A stretch of DNA of 64,000 nucleotides from Caenorhabditis elegans (Eukaryota > Nematoda > Chromadorea > Rhabditida > Rhabditidae), in assembly GCF_000002985.6 (NCBI RefSeq), contig NC_003283.11, forward strand, positions 16,307,501 to 16,371,500, in the 5' to 3' direction. Position 1 is the stretch's first letter. Every line of letters begins with the position of its first letter. Position numbers and translations under genes: made by a program. Below, piece after piece: positions 34,449 to 45,229 of the stretch. The notes below the pieces were generated by a model that was not told where the DNA came from, ran no database searches, and was given only the letters and a program-made list of their open reading frames with translations.

Positions 34449-34797
34449 CACTCAAAAATGCGTGGCTTGTACTGCAGAAAACCTAATATTTAGGCCCCGC
34501 CTTTTTCTCATCCACTCACGAAGAAAAGGCAACATTTTTGACCCCAACCAATATCAGGCCGCCGTCATCTCACGGGTTCCGCGCGCCGCTATGTTTTACT
34601 CGCAGCGGACGGAGACAGCTCGCCACGCCCACAGCGAGTTAAACGCAGCGGCGCGCGGAACCCGTGAGATGTTGGCGGCCAGATATTGGTTGGGGTCCAA
34701 TTTTTTGCCTTTTCTTCGGGAGTGGATGAGATAAAGGCGGGGCCTAAATATTAGGTTTTCTGCAGTATACGCCACGCAGTTGTTTTTATTTTGAGTG
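34449..34797. mobile_element. 349-bp foldback element with TA target duplication
   Basis: Ends CACTCAAAAATGCGTGGC and CAGTTGTTTTTATTTTGAGTG, flanked by TA on both sides. Long arms: CTGCAGAAAACCTAATATTT pairs with AAATATTAGGTTTTCTGCAG, and TCACGGGTTCCGCGCGCCGC with GCGGCGCGCGGAACCCGTGA. TA suggests Tc/mariner-type mobilisation. ORFs on both strands are products of the symmetry. Confidence 0.85.
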
Positions 34798-34996
34798 TAC
34801 CACATCTCTGAACCCTATCAAATTTTATCAAATTTTGCATCACTAAATCAGTGTGCAAAACTGTCACATGCCGTGTACATGTTACCGGTTGTTGCTGCGT
34901 CTCTAAGTTTTTATCTTATCTCTAAAGTACAGACAAAAGACTTTTTGAATTCTGGGTGTTTTTTGCATTGATTTTTACACCCTAGATTAAAAAGAA

Positions 34997-36755
34997 ATGA
35001 CAAATTGTTTGATTTGTGGTGCTAAAAACACACGTGGCAATCATTTTGGAGTTCGGTGTTGCAGAGCATGTGCGGTTTTTTTCAGGTGAGCATATTCTGA
35101 CCAAAAATGTTCCAAAATGTAGTAGAGTCTTTAATTCCAGAAGAAGAGCCGGAACCAAGTATTTACGGCTGAAATGCTCCTCCGAAAATTGTGGTAATCG
35201 TTTCTGTAAGCCGTGTCGGCTGAAACGGTGCTTTGCTGCAGGAATGACAATTGAACGTAAAATTTTATTTTTCTTCAAATAAAACTTCTCAAAATGAGAT
35301 TTTTCTCCAATTTTCAGATTTCCAGCACAATAGAGACCTTATCAAATCCACGATAGTTCCAAAAATCCCTCGTTCATTTGCAAATGTTGTGGGCCGCCCG
35401 AGTTTTGTGATCTTCTGTGTTCCCCAGGAATCTTATCGGAAAACTTTTGTGGATCTCAATGTCTTGATAGAAAAAGCTGGAGAAATATTTGAAAAAGGTC
35501 CGGAAAATCCGTATATTGGCTCGACGCAGCTCAAAAAGTTGGCGGCAGCTTCGAATTTCACGATGGACTGGAATCGACGATCGTTTGAGCCGTTGAGTCA
35601 CGGAGAAATGTCGTATTTCTGGGAGTTTTATTTCTTGAGAACCGCGAAATGGTTGACGTACTTTGAAGAATTTAAAAAGATTCCAAGAGATCTAATGGCC
35701 AGTTTTTCGATTTTTAAAGCTAAAAAATTGGAATTCTTAAGCTCATTTTTCCCCACTTTATAAGCTTCGTAAAACTGATACAAAAATTTGTTTCAACGGA
35801 TTTTTAAATAACTTTTAAATTCAAAGGTTTTTAGGGATTGCTAAGCATTCTAGAATCTTTTTGGAATTTTTCATCTTATCGAAAAAAAAACAATCTTTTA
35901 AAATTATTGAAATTGACGGAAAATCAATTTTAGACTGCTCTCTTTTTAGTTAAAAGTGCTTTACATCTTCTTACTTTTTTTGGGCCTATTCAAAAACTTC
36001 TATTTTAACGTACAGGTTTTATTCAAAAGTTCAAAATTCCAGATCAAGCTACTTCTATCATTTTGGCACGTTTTTTCAAGACTTGACAAGTTGATCACAA
36101 CGGCAAGAGCTCGTAAATTGAAAGTTTGCTCACAGCAGACATGGGCGATGAGCAATGGATTTATTCTAGATTTTGACAAAACCAAAGTCGATTTTTGGAA
36201 ACTTAGCAATTACCCTGCAAAAGATCTATTTTAGTAAGGTTTAGCGGGCAACCCGGGTCACAAAAGGCGTTCAATTTGCCCGATGTTGCCCTATCCCCTT
36301 GTTCCCTCATATATCACTAAGCTAGTTCAGTTTCCTAAACTCAATGGCTGCGTTGGACCTACAACCACAAGTACAGGAGCTACAAGAGCTTGAAGTATCA
36401 GATGTGGAATTCAACTTTATGCTGGCACAACTCACTTTTTCGTATGCAGGAAAACGGCTTCAAGGAGATATTTTGAAGATTTGTGAAAAATTTCAAGAAG
36501 TCTTGTCAAATGATTTGCATGAGCATTATGTGAAGGAACTTGGAATGCAAAGGTATTCGGGAAGATTGAGCAAAATTATGAAAATTAATAATGCTATTCA
36601 GGTTGGTGAAATTCATACAGAAATCTTTTTAACTTAGTATTTTTCAGAATGACATTTGGAGTAACCGCCCACGCGGAGAGCTGGCCGCCGTTTTCAACAT
36701 TTTTAATGTAAAATTCTCACATCCTGAAATGTTTATTGACACTGGATTTTTGTAA
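34997..36755 (+). CDS. Supplementary nuclear hormone receptor with a short second zinc finger
   Basis: Predicted ligand-regulated transcription factor of the expanded worm NHR family. Exons 34997-35085, 35141-35256, 35318-about 35700, 36043-36233, 36331-36601, 36648-36755. The first zinc finger is CLICGAKNTRGNHFGVRCCR then ACAVFFRRR, with the P-box region RCCRACAVFF. The second is KCSSENCGNRFCKPCRLKRC, with only 4 residues between its second and third Cys where about 9 are usual. The ligand-binding domain is whole by motifs: TYFEEFKKIPRDLM, LLLSFWHVFSRLDKLITTAR, and VFNIFNVKFSHPEMFIDTGF. Exon 3 to 4 needs phase 0, but the only GT nearby (35702) gives phase 1; a GC donor at 35701 minus 3 (ATG|GCCAG) or a lesion would explain it. 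Confidence 0.8.
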
Positions 36756-37192
36756 ATATAATTTTTTGGCGTAATTTTAAATAGGTAAATGTTAATTTTA
36801 CGAGCTAGTAGTTGCTATATGGTTCCTCTTACGAAAATGAAATAACCCTACTAGTTCTCTTCTATAGCTTTTTACTATAAAAATCGTTGGAAGTGGATCA
36901 ATCGCCGGGTAGATCGCAATGGTGATTGAAGAAGAGGGAAATTGAAATCATAACCGAGATTAAGCAAAGGAATCATGGACATTATTGTAGCAGGCATGTA
37001 CATTAAGAAGCATGGAATTGCAGATTGGATAATTAGAGAGTAGAATATTTGGGCTTGAAGAGTTTTTGTAGCATTTGACTGTAATGATAGGCTTCCGAGT
37101 TGATTTGATATGTATTGATAGCATTTCACCCCAAAATATAGAACATTTCCAAATGAAGTACCCTAAAGGAAATTTAGTAACATAATTCATTA

Positions 37193-37593
37193 TTAAAGGT
37201 GGAGTAACGCCAGTGGGGACTTTGTCTAAATACAATTATAATGGCCCAAAACGACCGAATATCATGATAAAATACTCTTAAAAATTTTAGATTTTTCATA
37301 ATTTCCGGATGAGTTTTTGAGGAAATCCAAAACAATTTCGCATTTTCCGACCCCTACAATGTTTTAATACAAATAATTAAAATAAAATTACAGTATAAAA
37401 AATGTAGGAAATTTTTTTTTTTTTGATCGACTTCAAAAATTATGAGTTGCAAAAACTGAGTAATTGTCACTTTTTGACAGTAAATAAAACATTTTCAAAG
37501 GATTTTTGAAAAGTTTTATTATGATATTCGGTCATTTTGGGGCCATAGGAGTGGTTTTTGGCACTTTCCCCATTGGCGCTACTCCGCTTTTAA
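37193..37593. mobile_element. 400-bp MITE with GTGGAGTAACGCCAGTGGGG ends
   Basis: Left end TTAAAGGTGGAGTAACGCCA and right end ATTGGCGCTACTCCGCTTTTAA form imperfect inverted repeats; GACCGAATATCATGATAAAA on the left pairs with TTATGATATTCGGTCATTTT on the right. A widespread worm element type. It lies in an intron of the frameshifted str gene. Half of a related copy lies upstream of the paralogous str gene (7360-7620). Confidence 0.8.
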
Positions 37594-38164
37594 AAATAAA
37601 CTCACAAGAATAAGAAGCATCATTACAACACACGCAAATGACATAAAATCAAGATGAGGTTCACCTTGGTCATCAGTGGGCCAAAAATGAAAAGCAACAT
37701 AAACACATTCTTTGATTGTCATATTAAATACTTGTTGGAAATGAGGTCTGTAGCAAAATTTTTTTTTTTAACTGATGGCCAAAAATTCAAATGTTTTCAC
37801 CTTAAAAAGTCAGATTTCGATGAAGATTCTCCCAAAGTGGACCAACACAGAATGGCCCAAACAAATCCAGTGAATATTGGAGCGATGTAAAGGAGGGTCT
37901 GCTTCACGCCAAATAAGTGTTTCTGCTTAAATTCTCTGAAATAATAACTGAGCAATTTTATAACCGTCGTGGAGCTTACGCGTTTATGGCACCATATCGA
38001 TAAATGAAATGACAAGCAAAAATTGACATGGAAGACCCATAGCATGAGTTGTATGCCACTGAAAAATTGGATTAAAAAGGTTTAAAAAAAACTGTAATAT
38101 TTTCTGTTAGTCCAGCATACAAGCAGTGACAAAGCTTAGTCTGAGTTTGGCCATATCAGACCTA

Positions 38165-38396
38165 CTCGGCATTTGGCTCTAGCTTCTTGCCCAAGTTTGA
38201 CCCGAAAAATATTAACATGGATCAGAAATTGGCTAAGCTTGTGTAAAAGTTGGGCAAGACTTTGGCAAAACTTGGATTCGGGGAACATCAAAGTTTGACC
38301 CAAGTTTTACCCAACTCCTGTCAAACTTCTAATCAAGTTTGAAACGAAACAAGAAAGTTTGGACCAAAGTTTGGCAAGAAGCTAGAGCCTTTGGGC
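38165..38396. mobile_element. MITE-like CTCGGCATTTGGCT inverted repeat, copy 2
   Basis: Starts CTCGGCATTTGGCTCTAGCT and ends GCTAGAGCCTTTGGGCAG, with inner CTTCTTGCCCAAGTTTGACC and GGACCAAAGTTTGGCAAGAA arms. It lies in intron 2 of the frameshifted str gene. Degenerate CAGACTT/CAGACCTT units continue to about 38590. Confidence 0.7.
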
Positions 38397-39006
38397 AGTC
38401 GTTGATCAGAATTAGGCCAGACTTCAGCCCAACTCTGGTCAGACCTTTTTGAGACCTTAGTCAGACCTCGAACGTCCGTTGTTCATAGTTTGGCTTGAAC
38501 TTGGACAGTGGACGGTTTAGACTTTGAAAATACCTCGTGCAGACTTTAGTCAGACTTTTGCCTAGACCTTGAGCAATTGTTGGCCGGGATTCGGTCAAAC
38601 TTTTTATAGTCCTTTGCCTTTCTATTCGGAACTACTTTAAGTTCGATGCGCTTCCAAAAGAACAAAAAAAAATTCAAACCCTTTTACTAACACAGAAAAA
38701 GCAACGTGGTATCGTGGCCAATCCTGGACTTCCTCAAATCTTGAACCAGGAATAGAGACGATTGAAATGTTCGAATTTTCTGAAACCCGCTATAATTTTG
38801 CAAAATTCTCTGAAACCTACTGGCTCTACAAAAATATCCAACGATGCATAAGCTAGCTCGAAGAAACACGTGCACAACATAAGCCACTTATAGGATCCTA
38901 ATTGAGGCGGAGATTTAGTGAGAATTAAGAAAATTAATACAGAATTAGTAAGTGAGGAAACGATTGCGCAAAACTCTTGAAATGTTGGTTCGAGGATGCG
39001 CGTCAT

Positions 39007-39574
39007 GTTTTGAATGAATGTTGTATTAGAAATTGAATACAGACGCGGAGGCCTTGTTATCTATAGGAAATTTATAGTGTACCGCTTAGTATAATCCCAA
39101 AGGAGATCAGCTGTTAACTGAATTCGGACACTATTCCCTTGGTAACTGGATCAGTTCCATGTAAATGTATTTTTGGCAACAAAAACTTAAGTGTCATATG
39201 GCAAGTGACTCAAACGAATGACTTTGAAAAAAAATTATTGTCAAAAAACTAAAAGGGAATATCTTTTCGACCATCACTGTATAAGATTTTTGTGTATGTT
39301 GTTTGAAATACCAAGTGTATTCTAAAAAAATCAGATTTTATTGGATGATGTGCGAGCGATTTTGATCTTTGTGTGGGGGGGGGGAAGCTTCCTTCCGAAG
39401 GGGGACGGGCATTGGAAATATGAAACGGTTCTCTCACAGGTGGCAGATCTTGCAGATATCCGTGGATTTTTCCGCATTTGCAACTTCGTGGATTCTGATT
39501 TTTCGTTGAAATTTTTCAATTTTAGCTTCTAATAAGCCATTTTCAAATAATTCTATTTCAGAATTTCAGAATAA
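39007..39574. other. Intergenic between divergent genes, with a Tc1-like end remnant
   Basis: Between the minus-strand str copy and the plus-strand DUF268 gene. At about 39241-39281, CAAAAAACTAAAAGGGAATA followed by TCTTTTCGACCATCACTGTA resembles a decayed right terminus of a Tc1-type element, with TA at its edge; no partner end was seen. A run of 10 G is at about 39375. Confidence 0.5.
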
Positions 39575-42333
39575 ATGGTCAGAATGAGCTCCACTGTGAG
39601 GTTGACACCTTCCACGGTTCGGCTAATTCCAATATTCGCTATAATTATTTTATTGATTTTTTCATTCGCAGTGTGAGTTTTTCTTTCGCAAAAACACAAA
39701 AACAAGGTAAAAACAAAAGTGCAAGTGCAAAAACAAGGTAGAAACCGAAGTTCGAAAAGAAAGTTTATTTGAAATCTCTACTTCTGCATCTTTTTTTCGA
39801 TTTGGAACACTTTTTCGCCGCTCATTTGACCTGAAAATGAATCGAATTCTGTAAAAGAACTGAAAATAATGAACCAAAATGCACAAAATAAGCTCGATTC
39901 TATGCCAAAATGCACCAATAACTGTTTTTTTTAGATTCAAGACAAGTGGAATCGAGAGATACCAAGATAGAACTGAAAATCCAATGTACTACCCGAGAAA
40001 TCGAGCAGCACTTGCCGAAGAGGATCTGAATGAGTACAGTGTGAAAACTTTCAAAGGGTATGTTCCGTTGAGTGAGCTTAATGAGAAAGTGAGTGCAAAA
40101 CTTGAAAGCTACCTATAAAAACTTTATAAATTTTAGGTTTACAAGCAATTCGGCTATGAAATCAAACGCCCAACACTTCCAGTTCCGACACTTCGAATGC
40201 TCAATGAGCCAACTTGCGATGAGGTGTTCTCTGAGTGGCTCAGAATTTCGGAAGAACCTCAGCCAGACATTCCACCGAAGGAGATTCCTGAGAGACAGGC
40301 AGAGGACTTCTTGCTCAATGGATATGCAAATGTTGAGCCGGTGAGTGAAATTTTGCATTTTCTGACCCGGGAAACGTCGGTCACGACATTTTCCCGCAAT
40401 CTTTACTATTAGTGAAGTGCGACCCGCAAAACGTCCGCCGCAGGATGTTTCCTAAACGGAGCAAGTCCGCTCTAGTGCTAATGTCAAATAGAACAATTCT
40501 TCCAGTTCTACTTCAATGACAAAAACGCAGTTGGAGGTGACAAGCCGAGAAACTGGAACAAAATTTCAAAGCTGATGGGTTGGACGAAAGACGAGATTGG
40601 TCAACTCGCGTACCCTGGAGAGTCAGGTAGGCGTAGGCCGCCTTGAAGACAAAACCTTATTATTTCAGTCTCTATGTACCATGCCATGAAAGGTCACCGC
40701 TTGGATGGGCTCAGTGGTTTTGTGGTGGGAAGTATGCAACCTTGGGTGGAGGTTATGGCACTGAAAAATGGTGAGAAACGAGCTTCGAAAAAACCTGAAA
40801 AATATCAAAATTCAGGAGCTAGAAAAATTCTGACAGTGGAATATAACAAACTGGAAATTCAGGAAGAGTTTCAAGACAGACTCTCCTCGATTCTGCCGGT
40901 GGAGTTTGCAAAAAATTGGCAAGAGTTAGTTGATAGTTTTATGATCGCGTGGGGTCAGGCTTTCTCATTGCGCTTTGATCTACAAAAAATGCGGGAATTT
41001 TCTCCCAGAAAAATTGTGACGTCAGAACGCTTTTAACCATGCGAAATCAGATGAGATGTCTGCGTCTCACCTCCCGCATTTTTTGAAGATCAAAGCGAAA
41101 TGGGACTTTCTGACCCCACGTGTATGATTAGAAAAAAGTAAAATGTCATGTTTCAGGTACGCTGGAAAACTCGACTTTGCAGCTTCTTTTTCATCAATCG
41201 AACATTCTGGATTGGGAAGATATGGCGACCCGATTGATCCGATTGGTGACTTGAGAGAAATGCTTAAAATTAAATGCATGCTGAAACAAGGAGGTTAGTG
41301 TGGCTTGCCGTGACGGCCTATGTGCCTACGCCAGGCAAAGAAACAGGCGGTAGGCAGGCAGGCGTGAAGTTGGAACGTGCACCTCTTCCCTAATTTTTAA
41401 GCATTTTTTGAATGAAAAATGTAAAAAAAATCTTTCAATTTCTATGAATTTTTAAATAATTTTCAATTTTTATTGGCATTTTTTTTGTAAGGTTTGATAA
41501 TTTTAAAGCCGATTTTTTGGATGAAAATTGTTAATTTCACTTTTTTTAAAAATTATTTAACATTGAAAACTAGAAATGGTTTAACTAAAAAGTCAAAAAA
41601 TTATTAAAAATCACTAAATTTTCTGATTTTTCACATCAAAAACTTCAAATTTTTCACATTTTTTATATGAAAAATTACAAAAAATTCAATTTCCAGCACT
41701 CAAACTTATTGAAAATCGCTAAATTCGTCGACTTGTTCATATTTTACATCAAAAACTGCCAGATTCTAAGATTTTTAAACTAGAAAAGCTTTAAAAAAAA
41801 TGTTGCAAATGTGTACCCAAACTTCTGCTTTTTTTTCTAAAATTGTGCTAATTTCCTCAGATTTTCAACAAAAAAAATCGAATTTCTTATGACGAAACGT
41901 TAAAAAAAATGATAGTTTTAAAGAAAATTGCATTTTTATTAAAACAATTTTCCAGATTAACATCGTTTTTTTTTCTAAAAAAACCAAGCTATGTCCGTCT
42001 AAAATTCTGAATTTTTATTGTTTCAAACATTTTTTTCAGCAGCTTAGTCCTTCCATTAACCGGCCACCTATTAGCCGATAACATCTCCAATACCCTTTTC
42101 CTCATTTTTCAGGTCTCCTATTCCTCGGCTTGCCACTCGGAACCGACGCGATCCAGTATAACGCTCATCGGATATACGGTTCGATTCGTCTCGCGATGAT
42201 GTTCTACGGGTTTGAGTGGTTGGACACGTATTCTGGGGACAGTGAAGAGGCTTTTGACTTTAATTCAGCACGGCTTCACTATAAGGGAACATTCGGGTTG
42301 ACGCAACACACATTGGTGCTCAGGAAACTTTAA
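39575..42333 (+). CDS. DUF268 family protein with N-terminal membrane anchor
   Basis: Nematode protein of the DUF268 family, whose biochemical function I do not know. Eight exons join in phase: 39575-39672, 39935-40088, 40137-40340, 40506-40626, 40669-40770, 40816-40924, 41157-41293, 42113-42333, giving 381 residues. Residues 17-33 (LIPIFAIIILLIFSFAV) form one membrane helix after a short basic N-terminus, so a type II anchor with a lumenal or extracellular domain is likely. The conserved core includes GSMQPWVEVMALKNGARKIL, LDFAASFSSIEHSGLGRYGD, GLLFLGLPLGTDAIQYNAHR then IYGSIRLAMMFYGFEW, and FGLTQHTLVLRKL at the end. The GS-x-P-W-x-E and IEHSGLGRYGD blocks recall nucleotide- or SAM-binding folds, but this is only a guess. 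Intron 6 contains a MITE. Confidence 0.88.
40956..41125. mobile_element. MITE with GGGTCAG...CTGACCCCACGTG ends, in DUF268 intron 6
   Basis: Arms TTTGATCTACAAAAAATGCG and CGCATTTTTTGAAGATCAAA with a GTGACGTCAGAACGCTTTTA core and GTCTGCGTCTCACCTCCCGC. Same family as the copies at 8174, 9060, 47680 and 63869. Confidence 0.75.
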
Positions 42334-42860
42334 CTTCATGTTTTTTTCTAATTTTGGAACTTGTATATGTAAATTTGTATATTGAAGCTTTTCAACTAAT
42401 TTAAATTTCAAATTTTTATATTTGAACTAATCAAAAATAAGAAATTCGGCATAAGGCCTAAAGTAGGCAGGTCGACAGGCATGATATAGACAGTTGAAAA
42501 GGCTAGAGGTAGAAAATAGGCAGGTAGGTCTGCCTACCAGACAAGCTCTACATTGCTTTGTTTTTTGGACATTTCCGGTTTCCAAAAAAAGAAGGGCAAC
42601 CGTATCAAGTTTCCCCAGGATTCCCGTGCACTTCCGGAGTCGTCACTTTTTTGGAATTCGTGATTTGGAGAATTTTCTAGATCAAATGTTGAAGTGAATT
42701 CTAACAAATGCAAAAACCCGTAAATCACAAATTTCAGATTCATAGGAAATTAATTTTTTTGAAAATCACCTGTGTGTCTGTCTGAAAACATATTTTATTA
42801 TGAATTTTTTGGTTTTTTTATATCGAAGATCTCTTGAAAACTAAAAAAAAAAACTGGCAA
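42334..42860. other. 3' flank of the DUF268 gene, no gene seen
   Basis: AT-rich, with scattered AGGTAGGCAGG units at about 42460-42540 that look like outliers of the minisatellite just downstream. No exon recognised. Confidence 0.4.
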
Positions 42861-43320
42861 GTAAGCATGAGGTAGGCATGAGGTAGGCATGTTGGAAGGC
42901 ATGATGTAGGCACGTAGACGGGAATGAGACAGGCACGTAGACGTGAATGAGGTAGGCACATAAGAAGGCATAAAGTAGGCAGATGCGCTTGGAGTAGGCA
43001 CATAGGTTGTCAGGCGTGAGATAGGCACGTAGCCAGATATTAGGAAGAAATAAGGTAGACGTGTGGTAGGTAGACATGAGGTAGGTCGACATTAGGTAGG
43101 TAGTACGAAACAGGCATGTAGGCAGGCAGGCATAGGATTGGCAGATTGGTAGGCGAAAGGCAAGCAGGTCGGCACAGGCGCAATATAGGGTGGCACAGTG
43201 CAAACATGTAGGATAACAGAAACAAGGTAGGCACATAGGTCAGCAGCCAGTTAGTAATAGAGCAAGTAGGCATGAGGTAGGTACGTTTTTGGGTAGAGAT
43301 GCGGCAGGCACAGACGCCTA
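42861..43320. repeat. Minisatellite of GAGGTAGGCATGTAGGC-type units
   Basis: About 450 bases of imperfect short units (ATGAGGTAGGCATGTAG, GGCACGTAGACG, AGGCAGGCAGGCATAGG). Read backwards this gives Leu-, Cys- and Pro-rich open frames in all frames, which is a mark of low complexity, not of a gene. Confidence 0.85.
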
Positions 43321-45229
43321 AAGGCCAATAGAGTTTTGTTTAGGATTCTTTATTCAGAAGCTTTTTCTGCAAAATGTTGAGTGATTTTTCCTTGCAAACA
43401 AATCTTTGGCCTTTCATTCGTCTTTCCAAACTTTTATTCATCCCAGAGCACTCTTCCGCCCTTTCCCAAAAAGCTATCAAAAAGGTGAAATATGTCGTCG
43501 TGGCTGCTTTTCTATTTCCTCCTACATCTCTTCCAGAGTTTTTGCTGCTCCAAAAGCAGCCAAACACTCACACACACAACATGCAGGAAAAGAGCACTGG
43601 CGCCGAGCACAACAAACGAAGATAGTGTCAGTGATGGAGAGACGCAGAGAGCTTCTGTGGCGCGCTCTTTGGTCAACCGCATGTTTGTGGTGGCGGCAAC
43701 GAGGAGGATTGGGAGAAGCACAACGGGGGGAGAAGCTCGTCGCTTTCTCTCGTCGTTTTCAATGAACTTTTTCTCACTGATTTCTCCGAGTTTTTAGTAC
43801 TATCTCTGGCCACACTTTTTTTCTATCACAGATTATCAGAAAGAGTGTGAGAGTGGTGATGGGCTCTAACGGCTTCTGAAAATGAATTGAGCTTCTTTTT
43901 TGTTCTGTTTTCGGGAGACAACGGATTAGAGGAGGGCAGTTTTTGTTTTGTTTCTTCTTTTTGAAAGTTTTTATTGCGTATTTCAGCTTCTCGCTAATCA
44001 TTTAAAACACCCCTTCTTACCGTTTTTTTTTGAAATTGTTATAGTATAATATAGAGAAATACTTGTACTTTCCGAAAATACCTTTACTTTTAAATGAAAA
44101 TTTTGAGAATTTTCATAAAAACTGACTCAAATATCGGTACGCAAGCGACTTTGAGCCAGTTTTTTTGGGAACTTCTCAAAACTTTCAATTGAATGTACAA
44201 ATATTTTTAAAAGTGCAAGTACTTTTTTATATTTTTATGTAAATTTTCAAAAAAAAACTTGGCATAACGGTGAAAAAAGGGATTTTTTAACTCACATTTT
44301 TTCAAACTAGAATATCTCAAAAACAAATAAATTTATTAAAATTTTTTCACAAAACAAATATTGCCCATAGCCTTGGCTACATTTTCCCTGTTGAAAATTT
44401 GTTATCAACTTTACTCTGCGAAAAGTTAGAGCGGCCGACATCCTCGCGGGTTAGGTGTCAACTTGGGACTCACGAGATGTCGGCCGCTTCAACTTGCTTC
44501 AGAGGAAAGTTCGCAGAATTTTGTGAACTACAAAATTGTAGGTAAAATTATGGGGAATATTTGGTTAGATGAAGGTTTTTTGATAAACTTACTAGTTTTT
44601 AAGTTATACTTGGCTCAACTTTTTCTATTTTTTCAACTTTCTTAAAATCTAAATTTAAACAAATCCCGTTCTAAAATAACAATGCCAATCTCGATTTTTG
44701 ATCTACTCAATCATTTTTTTTTCCATTATATTATATATTTATCAACAAGTCTTTCATGTTTTCAGAATTTCAGTTCAAATGTGAATTTTTTTTCGGAAAT
44801 CACATGGTTTTCCCCCTTCACAAAAAAAAAGAACGTGATTATTCTCCCCAGACTGAAGTACACTGCGAACAACCATCAGTCAAAAATGTACTGAACATGT
44901 GCCGCTGCTTACCTTTTTCTATTTTTGAATTTTGTTTTCTTTTTTCTCTTTTCCTATCATCTCTGTCTCTTTTCATTAAGACGGAGAGTTAGAGAAAACT
45001 AGAAAATGAGGCGAAATCATCAATTCTCGTTGTTTTGTGCTTGCTTGTGCATGTGTCGGCACATTCGGGCTCCAGTGTAATAATTGGCGGGTTTCAGTTA
45101 AATAAGAGTAACACTGGTATCGTGCGGAGACGCAGACAGTGGAACATGTTTTGCCTCTTTAGAAAATTTTCCATTTTTAGAAGTCGTTTTTTTGTTTATC
45201 GAGGCGTGCAAGGGGTGCCCCCAGGGGTG
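43321..45229. other. Long non-coding stretch, no gene supported
   Basis: A GC-richer part (43370-43760) has overlapping open frames in two or three frames but no splice sites or family match. A GCGGCCGACATC foldback is at about 44431-44489 (GAGCGGCCGACATC pairs with GATGTCGGCCGCTTC). The rest is AT-rich. It may belong to the distal promoter of the downstream PP2A gene. Confidence 0.4.

Larger units (their letters stand above)
36798..39006 (-). pseudogene. STR-class chemoreceptor, frameshifted near TM7
   Basis: Paralogue of the str gene at 7804. Exons read downwards: 38821-39006 (MTRILEPTFQEFCAIVSSLT), 38692-38779, 37980-38058 (CYGSSMSIFACHFIYRYGAI), 37801-37935 (FKQKHLFGVKQTLLYIAPIF), 37606-37747, 36798-37162. 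All joins keep phase, one through a 44-base intron. Exons 1 and 2 end at the same family positions as the paralogue (EP|GTAGGTTTC; exon 2 of 88 bases). Near 36940 the frame breaks: the open frame reads LGYDFNFPLLQSPLRST and stops at 36875, while the family motif SSITIAIYPAIDPLPTIFIV followed by KSYRR lies in the next frame and runs to a stop at 36798. One base gained or lost explains this. Intron 4 carries a 400-bp MITE. Confidence 0.8.

Noticed and set aside
34429-34805. Mirror-image ORFs on both strands
   Set aside because: Both are made by the long inverted repeat 34449-34797.
40925-40955. Longer DUF268 exon 6 reading into LVDSFMIAW
   Set aside because: No donor there restores phase to YAGKLDFAASF; the GTTAGTTG donor at 40925 does, giving the continuous WQEYAGKLDF.
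42798-43273. Minus-strand Cys/Leu/Pro-rich ORFs of up to 131 codons
   Set aside because: Product of the GTAGGCATGA minisatellite read backwards.
43374-43797. Overlapping open frames of 75-119 codons on both strands
   Set aside because: Open in two or three frames at once because the region is GC-richer; no splice sites, signal peptide convincing in context, or family motif.
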